The position numbers and the translations under genes were made by a program. The notes beneath the pieces were generated by a model. That model made no database searches and had not been told where the DNA came from. It saw only the letters and a program-made list of their open reading frames with translations. A DNA stretch of 64,000 nt from contig NZ_JHVI01000010.1 in assembly GCF_000620065.1 (NCBI RefSeq), positions 47,483 to 111,482 of the forward strand, given 5' to 3'. Positions 53,557 to 61,241 of the stretch are shown in pieces (position 1 is the stretch's first letter; each line of letters begins with the position of its first letter). The stretch is from Meiothermus cerbereus DSM 11376 (GTDB lineage Bacteria > Deinococcota > Deinococci > Deinococcales > Thermaceae).

Positions 53557-55053
53557 TCAGCTCCCCGTAGTCGGTAAAGGTTGGGTCGGGTATGGTATCT
53601 CCGACAACGTAGAAGACCTGGCCGCCCGAAAAAGAATGACCACATCATGGTACATTTTGCGGTAGTCGTTTAGAAAACGCTCGAGGGTAAAGTGCTTGAG
53701 TACCCGCGCCCGCGCTGCCTTGCCCATAGTAATCCGGCGCTCATCGTCCAGCAACAACTCGGCGCAGGCCCTGCCCATCGCCGCAGGATCACGAGCAGGC
53801 ACCAGAATACCTGCATCGCCTACTGCCTCCGCCACCCCCCCCACATCGGTTGAAACCGTGGCCCGTTCACACGACATGGCCTCAATCACGGCATACGGAA
53901 AACTTTCCGAGATGCTGCTCAGCACGGCCACATGCCCAGCCTGATAACCCCGTGCAGCCGGTGAGATTCGACCTTCAAAGGTCGCTGCTCCCTCCAGGCC
54001 CAGCTTTGCGATTAGATCTTCGCAGCTTTCCCGATAACGCTCATTGCCTGCAGGCGTCGGACCAAACATTCGAAGGCGGGCATTGGGCACATGTTCCCTG
54101 GTATAGGCAAACGACTCAATCAGGGTATGGAGGTCTTTGAGGGGATCAATGCGTCCCACAAAGGCGAGCGTGGGAACCTCGGGCTCCACCTCCGGAGGCG
54201 GAAACAGGGCCGGATCAATGCCGTTGTGGATGGGGCGAATGGAGGTAGGAAAGGCCCCGTTGCGCTCCTCCCAGCGGCGGTTGTACTCCGAAACCGGCAC
54301 GATTAGGTCGGCCATGCGGTAAGCGGCGCTCGAGAGCAGGCGAAAAAAGTTTAAGATCAGGGTTTGCACCGAAAGGCTAAAAGGAGCCTGGAGATAGCTC
54401 AGGTAGCGCTCTCGAAGATAAACACCATGTTCGGTTAGAACAAATGGGACATGGTGGTACCACTTGCCCATCATTCCCACCAAAGCCGCAGGCCCGTTAG
54501 AAACGGCATGATAAACCTCGGCTTTAGCAGGAATAAGCTGCAGGGGACGCAGCAAATGCTCAATCAATTCCGAGGCCAGTAGAGCGTCCTGGAGGGTCAG
54601 ATTGGGCAGTGGAGCAATCGAAGGGTCTTGCGGCTGATGCTCCTTCCAAACTTTGAGTAAGCGGCCAAGGGAAGCTTCGCTCAACAAGGCCTCTCCCAGA
54701 TCGGCTTGCTGTGCATAGCCAGCCATAGCCCGTAAGGCCCACAAAAAATAGGTTGTGCCCCAATTAGGCCTGACCAGGGCACTTACAAAGCTGTGGTGCA
54801 CCTGGTCGAACCAGCGGGAAGCACGCTGCCTCGAGCGACCCCGGCGAACACTATTCCACAAGGGAAAATTGACCACGCCTTTAAGGTTTGCAGGTGGAGG
54901 ATAGGCTGCTTTTTCCAGGCCATTGCTGGTAAGGGCAATTACCTCAAACTCAAAGTCGTGCAGACCACGAATGAGCTGATCGCACCACACGCTCACCCCG
55001 CCCAGCACGAATGGGTAGGTTCCTTCAGTGATAAGTGCGATTCTCATGGTCAT
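53557..55053 (-). CDS. pelF: PelF-type GT4 glycosyltransferase
   Basis: 498 residues, GT-B fold. The PelF signature is clear: EGTYPFVLGGVSVWCDQLI at the N-terminus, LTEHGVYLRERYL near residue 205 and VPVSEYNRRWEE. The donor-binding half has FVGRIDPLKDLHTLIESF and ESFPYAVIEAMSCE near residue 385. PelF makes the Pel backbone from UDP-GalNAc in Pseudomonas. It starts 26 bp after the deacetylase stop. The exporter-like gene follows after a 215-bp gap in which nothing else is seen. Confidence 0.88.
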   Translation of the reverse strand: MTMRIALITEGTYPFVLGGVSVWCDQLIRGLHDFEFEVIALTSNGLEKAAYPPPANLKGVVNFPLWNSVRRGRSRQRASRWFDQVHHSFVSALVRPNWGTTYFLWALRAMAGYAQQADLGEALLSEASLGRLLKVWKEHQPQDPSIAPLPNLTLQDALLASELIEHLLRPLQLIPAKAEVYHAVSNGPAALVGMMGKWYHHVPFVLTEHGVYLRERYLSYLQAPFSLSVQTLILNFFRLLSSAAYRMADLIVPVSEYNRRWEERNGAFPTSIRPIHNGIDPALFPPPEVEPEVPTLAFVGRIDPLKDLHTLIESFAYTREHVPNARLRMFGPTPAGNERYRESCEDLIAKLGLEGAATFEGRISPAARGYQAGHVAVLSSISESFPYAVIEAMSCERATVSTDVGGVAEAVGDAGILVPARDPAAMGRACAELLLDDERRITMGKAARARVLKHFTLERFLNDYRKMYHDVVILFRAARSSTLSEIPYPTQPLPTTGS

Positions 55054-55079
55054 GCCCTATAGAAAATGATCCGTGTGCC

Positions 55080-57368
55080 CTACTCCGCAAGGTAGGTAAA
55101 ACGCAAGACCTGCCCTGCAGAAAGGTTCACCTTGGAAACAAGATCGCCCCCATATACCCAGCTAACCCCCTGCGCCGCCCCCGTAAAAAACAGTACACCA
55201 GAACTTTGCGCCGTAGCGATATCAACCCGATTTGTACTGCGGTCCCAGGTGGCAGTAACACCGGCTTTGAGAAGCGCGCTGTGTCGGGTGCGTTCGGCCA
55301 CGTACTCCCCGATCTCGTCCCAGGAGGGGTTAAGCACTGGGATTTTGTAATACGAGGTGTATTTCTGCATCAGGCGGTTCAGGTAATCGAAAACCAAGCT
55401 GCGTCCCGGCGCGAACTCGCGCAAGTTGGCCTGGTGGAAGTAGTGCGAGCTGGCACTGGTCTGGAGGTGGTAGAGGGCCAGGTTGGTTTCCTGCTCGAGG
55501 ATCTCCTCATAGGTAAGCGGCCTGGGCCAGTAGGGGTGCTGCCCACCCGGGGCGTAGATGTAGTTGTAGAACGAGGTGGCCTCCTCCGGGGTAGTCACGG
55601 TGTAGGCAATGTTGGTGGGCCACACGGGGATCATCAGCAAGTTCGGGCGCAGGGAAATCCCGCAGATGGGGCAGGGTGGTTTGTGGCTACCTACCGAGTA
55701 GTTGCCGTGGATATAGCGGATGCCTAGCTCCACCGCGCGGTCGAGCAAAGCCTGGTTGGCACACACCAGGCCGAAATCTTTGCGCGGCTCATCTGCACCA
55801 GGGCCCGTGGACCCTGAGATGGCTGGGCACTCCGACGACAGGGCTGGGGGAATCAGCGGAGCCGGGGCGGGACTGCGGTACCAACCCAAGCCCGATAGCT
55901 CACCGGTCTTGAGGGTCTTGTCGCTATACCACAGGCCAATTTGGTTGGCCAGGCGGGTGTTCTCGGCAATCTGGAAGCGCAGTGCGGCGGGGTCGGTGAT
56001 GTTGTCCATCGAAGGGTGGTCGCGGGTGTGGTTGACCCAGCGCATCCGACTGGCCAGACACTTGGTCAGGCTGGACAGGGGGTCGCCGCTGGAGACCCCT
56101 GGGTTACAGCTTGCCGCCACGCCGGTGTTCACCCCCCGCCCGTTGAAGGCCAGGTTGAGCATGAAGCCATTGCTAAGGGGATAGGTGGCGTTGAGCTGGC
56201 GCTGCTGCAGGTACAGCGACCAGGCATCCTGGGCCGAAAGCTTAAAGGGTTGGAGCCGGTAGCGCAGGGGATCGCCGGGCTGAAGGGTGTCGTCCCACCA
56301 GTCGGACTCGAGGCCCCAGTCATCCACATCAACGGCCAGAATGTGCCGCCGTTCGCCGATAAAAAGCCCTCGAGTAGCCCAGCGAATCAGGCCGTAGCCC
56401 AAGAGCTGGGTGTGAAGCAGATAGGGGTTGCTGGCAATGGTCAGGGCAATGCGCTCGCGTCCATCGGCGCTGCGGCTAAACACCCCCAGCACATTGCCGC
56501 TCGAGTCCTGCAACAGCGGCTGCACCACACAACCGGGCGACTCCTGGGCCGTAGCCAGACGGGCGGGGTAGACAAAAGCATTTTGAATGGGAATCTCTGC
56601 GTTGGGGTTGAGATAGCTAAACAGGCCGCGGCCCTCGGGCGTGAGGGTCATTCGAACGGGGGGATAAGGCGGCGGGCTGTCCGGCGGATTGGTGGCGGGG
56701 TTATCGGTGCGCACCCCTTCATCTCCGGCCGGCCGCACCGAGCGGATGCAGTAGTCTTCAGGTTCGCCAAAACGCTCGTTGGGAGTTCCCGGCCCAGGAA
56801 AGGTGTACAGCGAGACTGAGCGCACTGCGTAGCGGCGCTGGTAGTCCCACAAGCGGCTCCACTCTGCACCGCTCAATGCGCTGGCAAAATCCCCCGGCGA
56901 GACTTCGTAGGCCAGGTTGTTGCTGGCCAGCAAGATGGCCTGGAAGCGCCCACCCGTGCTGTCCTCCAGCATGCTGCTGGTCAGCTCCTCGGTAGCGGCC
57001 AGCAATACCTGGTAGTTGGCCCCCAACTGGTCGAGCAAGGCCCGCCAGGCCTGCAGGCCCGGGTCTTCGTCGGTTAGGCCAATCACCAAAATGCGCAGCG
57101 CTACCCGGTTTTGCGGCAGGGCCTGGAACTGCACCCCCCCGCGCTGGGGACGCAGCAAACCAGGAATCTGCACATCGGGCAAGGGGCGGTTGGCATCGGC
57201 CTTGTGCAGCGGCAAGGCAACCGGGGCGCCCTCGAAACGGGGCATAGAGGGGGCCTGGGATGGCCCTTCCGGCGCCTGACCAGCCTCGCTGCCCCTTTGC
57301 AGATTGCACCCCGCCAGCAAAAAAAAGGCGGCCAGGATAAGGGTGGTGGTTTTTGTGTTGAATTTCAT
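55080..57368 (-). CDS. Agd3/PelA-like polysaccharide deacetylase, lipoprotein
   Basis: 762 residues from ATG 57368 (AAGAGAA upstream; the frame opens at 57446). A lipoprotein signal ends LILAAFFLLAGC, then a Pro-rich linker, an N-terminal domain (about 70-320) and a catalytic domain with ILAVDVDDWG near residue 346 and VNHTRDHPSMD near 445. An Asp followed by H-x3-H is the metal-site pattern of CE4/CE18 deacetylases. It probably removes acetyl groups from a GalNAc polymer at the cell surface. The similarity to fungal Agd3 is by motif and context. pelF follows. Confidence 0.7.
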   Translation of the reverse strand: MKFNTKTTTLILAAFFLLAGCNLQRGSEAGQAPEGPSQAPSMPRFEGAPVALPLHKADANRPLPDVQIPGLLRPQRGGVQFQALPQNRVALRILVIGLTDEDPGLQAWRALLDQLGANYQVLLAATEELTSSMLEDSTGGRFQAILLASNNLAYEVSPGDFASALSGAEWSRLWDYQRRYAVRSVSLYTFPGPGTPNERFGEPEDYCIRSVRPAGDEGVRTDNPATNPPDSPPPYPPVRMTLTPEGRGLFSYLNPNAEIPIQNAFVYPARLATAQESPGCVVQPLLQDSSGNVLGVFSRSADGRERIALTIASNPYLLHTQLLGYGLIRWATRGLFIGERRHILAVDVDDWGLESDWWDDTLQPGDPLRYRLQPFKLSAQDAWSLYLQQRQLNATYPLSNGFMLNLAFNGRGVNTGVAASCNPGVSSGDPLSSLTKCLASRMRWVNHTRDHPSMDNITDPAALRFQIAENTRLANQIGLWYSDKTLKTGELSGLGWYRSPAPAPLIPPALSSECPAISGSTGPGADEPRKDFGLVCANQALLDRAVELGIRYIHGNYSVGSHKPPCPICGISLRPNLLMIPVWPTNIAYTVTTPEEATSFYNYIYAPGGQHPYWPRPLTYEEILEQETNLALYHLQTSASSHYFHQANLREFAPGRSLVFDYLNRLMQKYTSYYKIPVLNPSWDEIGEYVAERTRHSALLKAGVTATWDRSTNRVDIATAQSSGVLFFTGAAQGVSWVYGGDLVSKVNLSAGQVLRFTYLAE

Positions 57369-57707
57369 TTCTCTTGGCCCCCTTCTGAATATGGCTAAAA
57401 CGCAGATGTTCTCTAGACCCCAGAGTAGAAGAAGAACCCTAAACACGACAGGGCAGCCAGCCTGTTACCTTTCGTTACATTAAATTGTGCATCTGGCGCA
57501 GACGGGTCTAGAGTGAGGGTATTGGCGGTGATAGAACCCGCTAATCTATAGCTTCACAAAAAACCGTCAAGCTGTCCAGGGAGGCATTACGGTCATTACA
57601 CCAGGCTGCCTATTCACCTGCGGGAAGATGTGCAAATCCCGCTCGAGCCCTTTTAGCCCGGTGGGATTTTTGCGTCTGTTATGCTGTAGTTGGACTTAAC
57701 GGGGGTG
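57369..57707 (-). other. 339-bp gap between GH114 and deacetylase genes
   Basis: It holds the deacetylase promoter (57543-57570) and an AAATCCC/GGGATTT dyad at about 57633-57671, which with its inner repeats may end the GH114 transcript. No gene was recognised. Confidence 0.5.
57543..57570 (-). promoter_or_regulatory. Promoter of the deacetylase-pelF genes
   Basis: Minus strand TTGACG (57565-57570), 16 bp, TAGATT (57543-57548). It predicts a 5' leader of about 165 nt before the deacetylase ATG, so the GH114 gene may be expressed separately. Confidence 0.6.
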
Positions 57708-58520
57708 TTACCTGCACTCCTCTACCCAACCATCGAGTTCCCGCCGTTTGAGGATGGAGAAAATACCCAGGCTGGTGGTGCTGCTGCAAAACTGCGAGGC
57801 GCTTTTGATGCGGGTGTCGGTGTATTCGATGTTGAGCACCGGCTTGCCCGCTTGCACCATGGGACGGGTCTGGTTGCACCAGCCCTGAGCAAAGCACTCT
57901 TCGGTCACGAGGAAATCGAAGTCGTTGATGAGTTGCGGGAGCAGTTCGGTGGTGTTCTTGAGGCCAATGGCCAGCCCGCGCTGATGGGCTTCTGCCGCCA
58001 GCCAACGGTTAAAACGAATCTGGTCCTGGGCCGTTAGGGGGAAGCCGGTATCGTTCTGGTAACCGTTCACGTTGTCCGGGTCTACACCAACAAAGCCTTT
58101 TTGCTTGCACAGGTCGAGGCGGGCCCGCAGCACAGGGGCCAGCTTGTCAATCTGACGGATGTCCAGCCAGCGCTCCCCTGCCCAGCCCTCGTAGTTGCGG
58201 CCCAGCACCTCGGGGGGAAACTGGTTTTTGTCGGGCCGCCAGTTCTCCCAGGAGCCTGCACTCAGGTAGCAGACCGCCTTAACACCGCGCGCCGCCAGCT
58301 CCTGCACCACACTGGCCGGGGTATCGAACAGGTCGACATTATAAACCGTTACCCGTCGGGTTTTGTCGAGGGTTCCGGTGTACTGGACATGCCAGGTGGT
58401 ATCAAGCCCAGGTTTCCACCAACTGCCAGCGGTAGGGGGAGGCGGGGTTGGGTTGCTCACATCGAGGGTACTTCCACAGGCTGTGATGGCGATGGCCAGA
58501 ATCCATAGGTGGCGCAGCAT
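57708..58520 (-). CDS. GH114 endo-alpha-1,4-polygalactosaminidase-like lipoprotein
   Basis: 270 residues from ATG 58520; the frame extends to 58721. A lipoprotein signal ends ILAIAITACGS. The catalytic TIM barrel shows VTVYNVDLFDTP, VKAVCYLSAGSWENWRPD, AGERWLDIRQID, GVDPDNVNGYQNDTGFPLT near residue 145 and VTEECFAQGWC near 205; the Asp of DPDN and the Glu of TEEC are the likely catalytic acids by analogy to Aspergillus Ega3. It should cleave alpha-1,4-galactosamine polymers outside the cell. It is first on the minus-strand cluster. Confidence 0.85.
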   Translation of the reverse strand: MLRHLWILAIAITACGSTLDVSNPTPPPPTAGSWWKPGLDTTWHVQYTGTLDKTRRVTVYNVDLFDTPASVVQELAARGVKAVCYLSAGSWENWRPDKNQFPPEVLGRNYEGWAGERWLDIRQIDKLAPVLRARLDLCKQKGFVGVDPDNVNGYQNDTGFPLTAQDQIRFNRWLAAEAHQRGLAIGLKNTTELLPQLINDFDFLVTEECFAQGWCNQTRPMVQAGKPVLNIEYTDTRIKSASQFCSSTTSLGIFSILKRRELDGWVEECR

Positions 58521-58639
58521 AGACAGCCCTATTAGAATACCGCCCAATCGGGGTCTTATGGGCGTGGCATGTAGACCCCTTGAGCAAATTCTCATAATAT
58601 TGTGCCCCCTCGAGCCTTTCGCACGTAACGCCTGCCAAC

Positions 58640-58667
58640 TTGACAGCATCTGGACGGCTGCTATCGT
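58640..58667 (+). promoter_or_regulatory. Promoter of the Ig-repeat lipoprotein
   Basis: TTGACA (58640-58645), 16 bp, TATCGT (58662-58667), in the 166-bp divergent gap. It gives a short leader before ATG 58687. On the other strand a TATTCT box (58534-58539) may serve the GH114 gene. Confidence 0.55.
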
Positions 58668-58686
58668 CAAAACGTGAGGATGGGTC

Positions 58687-61086
58687 ATGAGGAAAATACA
58701 GGGTTTAATTACAGGCCTCAAATTTTGGTTTTATTTAGCAGCAGCCTGGGTCTTGCTAAGCGGGTGCAGCAAACCCGCACCGGAGCCCCAATTGCACATT
58801 GACCTTTTCCCCAGCAGCCTCACCCTCCAGCAGGGCCAGAGCAAAAGCGTCAATATAAGGCTTGTACGCAGCAACCTGCCGGGCCTGGTGGTGCTGGACC
58901 TGGCAAGCCCTCCACCCACTGGGGTTGGTGTCACCTTTGAACCCAGCAGCACCCTGGAAGATACCTCGACCCTGCAGGTTCAGGCCTTGGGCAATGCCGA
59001 GGTGGGCCGCTTTACCTTGCGTGTGCGGGCCTCGAAGGGGTCTTTTTCCCGAACTGCCGACCTGCACTTGGGGATAGAAGCGGCCAACCAGCCCGATTTG
59101 CAGCTTAGTCTGAGCAACCCCAGCCCCTCCATCCGCCAGGGGCAGTACGAAGACCTCCTGGTAGACGTGGTTCGCGTCAACATTGGGGGTACGGTGGTGC
59201 TGGCCCTCGAGCAGCAAGACGGCAGCCCCCTGCCCGCTGGCCTGAGCGCCACCTTCAGCCCCAGTCAGCCGGGCAGCAGCATCTCGATTCTGCGGCTTTC
59301 GGTGGCCCCTACGGCCACCATCACCACCTATCCCCTGCGCATCAAGGCCACCCTAGGAAGCCTCGAGCGCACCCTGCCCTTCACCCTCACGGTCTTGCCC
59401 GCGTCATCCGACTCCGATTTCCAACTGAGCCTTACGCAAAACCTGAGCCTCCGGCGGGGCAGTAGCCTGAACGAAACCATCACCATCGTGCGTAATAACC
59501 TGGTCGGCCCCATTACCCTGAGCCTCGAGCGCTCCGATGGCTCCCCTCTACCAACCGGCATCAGCGCCATCTTTGCGCCCCAGGAGGTGGATGGCTCTAC
59601 TTCTACCCTCACCATCACTGCCGCCCCCGACCTGCCGCTGGGAGACTATGTACTGCGGGTCAGGGGGGCCCAGGGCAGCCTGGTTCGTACCGCTCTGGTG
59701 CTCCTGAATGTGTTCGACCAGGCCGAGCTAACCGCCACCGGGGCGGCCTGGGTTGCCGGCCAGGACAACAGCGGCGCCTGGCAGGTGGCTATACCCAGCG
59801 CCGGTAAGTACCTGCTGCGCGTGGGCAACACCGCCGGAAGCTATGGCTGGGCGGTGGTATGCAGCAAAACCGAGGCCGGGCTTACCACCCATCAGGTGGG
59901 TGTTTACCAGCTCACCCTGGACGAAGTGCGCGACCTGAGCCTGCCCTGCCCTTCGCCAACGAGCGGCGGTTCGTTCTCGAACGTAAGTGGGCAGCTGAAG
60001 GGCTTGAACGGCAGTTACGGCCAGGTGGCCTATGGAACCGCCAGCGACCTGGTAGACCCCGCCCGCACCGGTGAATTCCCTCCCACCCCGGCCTACCCTG
60101 GCTACCTGCTGCAGGGGGTGCACCACGGCACTGCCGACCTGATGGCCGTGCGGTATCTGCCGCCCAGCGCACCCGGCACCCTCTTCGAGGCAGATCGGGC
60201 CGTATTCCAGCGCAGCTATGCCGTAGGAGGCAACCAAACCTTTAATCTGGACACCAACGGGCCCAATTCGTTTGCCCTCGAGGGCTCCTACAGCGCCACC
60301 CTGACCAACCCCAACCCCGCCGCCCAGGGCCTGAGCTACCTGGCCTACCTGACCCCCACCACCTCAACCCTCTACCTGGCCGACAGCCAGCAACAGGCAG
60401 CCAACCTAACCTACCGGGCCATCCCCGCGGCCCGGCAGCAGCCCAACGAGTTCTATCTCTTCAACGCCCGCGAGACCACCTTCAGCAACCTGAACCTGCG
60501 TTCTCGGCAGGTAGTGCTCGGCCAGGCCAACCCCCAGAACCTGAGCGCCAGCTTCCTGAACCCGCCAGGGGCCACCCTGGCCCTACTGGGCAACCAGTTC
60601 CAAGCCTCCTGGAGCACGGCCTACACCTGGCTCGGCAACGGCACCCGGCTCTTTAGCCTGCAACTGGCCCAGCTTGCGGTGGCCCCCAGCACCAACCTGG
60701 AATGGCACCTGCACCTCTCGCAAGCCTGGCTGGGCAGCACCGACACCTACACTGTCCCCGACCTGGCCCAGTCCTGTGCGGCCACCCAGACCCCCTGCGC
60801 TCCCTCCCCTTCCAACGCCCCCGCCAACGGCTGGCAGGCCGCCTGGGGTTTACAGAGCAACCTCGAGCTCGACTGGTCGCTTAGCGCCGTGCAGGTTAGC
60901 CTACCCCTGCGCGACTGGCTGCCCCTGGCCCAAAGCAGTGTGCCACCCACCGGCATCAACCTGGATGGCTTTAGCTTCGCCGCCGCCAGCGACGGAGGCA
61001 TATACAACCCCAACGCCCTCTCGGCCCAGCGCCTGCAACCGCCGAGAGCACCCCAACTGCTGCCCAGGTGGCTCTCACCGCGTTAG
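58687..61086 (+). CDS. Surface lipoprotein with Ig-like repeats
   Basis: 799 residues. A lipoprotein signal ends AAAWVLLSGCSK. Three tandem Ig-like beta domains (about 33-345) share a plan such as LSLTQNLSLRRGSS ... GPITLSLERSDGSPLPTGIS. The rest (about 350-799) is a Thr/Ser/Asn-rich beta protein with SGGSFSNVSGQLKGLNG and many Tyr/Leu strands, with no recognised fold. It is divergent from the polysaccharide cluster and convergent with an RCC1 lipoprotein bearing related repeats. An adhesin or cell-surface binding role is inferred. Confidence 0.75.
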   Translation: MRKIQGLITGLKFWFYLAAAWVLLSGCSKPAPEPQLHIDLFPSSLTLQQGQSKSVNIRLVRSNLPGLVVLDLASPPPTGVGVTFEPSSTLEDTSTLQVQALGNAEVGRFTLRVRASKGSFSRTADLHLGIEAANQPDLQLSLSNPSPSIRQGQYEDLLVDVVRVNIGGTVVLALEQQDGSPLPAGLSATFSPSQPGSSISILRLSVAPTATITTYPLRIKATLGSLERTLPFTLTVLPASSDSDFQLSLTQNLSLRRGSSLNETITIVRNNLVGPITLSLERSDGSPLPTGISAIFAPQEVDGSTSTLTITAAPDLPLGDYVLRVRGAQGSLVRTALVLLNVFDQAELTATGAAWVAGQDNSGAWQVAIPSAGKYLLRVGNTAGSYGWAVVCSKTEAGLTTHQVGVYQLTLDEVRDLSLPCPSPTSGGSFSNVSGQLKGLNGSYGQVAYGTASDLVDPARTGEFPPTPAYPGYLLQGVHHGTADLMAVRYLPPSAPGTLFEADRAVFQRSYAVGGNQTFNLDTNGPNSFALEGSYSATLTNPNPAAQGLSYLAYLTPTTSTLYLADSQQQAANLTYRAIPAARQQPNEFYLFNARETTFSNLNLRSRQVVLGQANPQNLSASFLNPPGATLALLGNQFQASWSTAYTWLGNGTRLFSLQLAQLAVAPSTNLEWHLHLSQAWLGSTDTYTVPDLAQSCAATQTPCAPSPSNAPANGWQAAWGLQSNLELDWSLSAVQVSLPLRDWLPLAQSSVPPTGINLDGFSFAAASDGGIYNPNALSAQRLQPPRAPQLLPRWLSPR

Positions 61087-61194
61087 GCCGTGTTGGGCGG
61101 GCCTGGCGCATTTCACCCCCAAGGCTGCCGCGCTGGCTCAAGCTCCGAAAAAACCTAACCAAATCCCTGTAGCCCCGGCCTACCTATAGGCCCA

Positions 61195-61225
61195 CAAAAA
61201 ACCTGCCTGGAACGCCCAGGCAGGT
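61195..61225 (-). terminator. Terminator of the RCC1 lipoprotein gene
   Basis: ACCTGCCTGG-N5-CCAGGCAGGT, a 10-bp stem, followed on the minus strand by TTTTT. It lies between convergent genes in a 155-bp gap and may act on both. Confidence 0.8.
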
Positions 61226-61241
61226 CTGTTTGCTACAGGAG

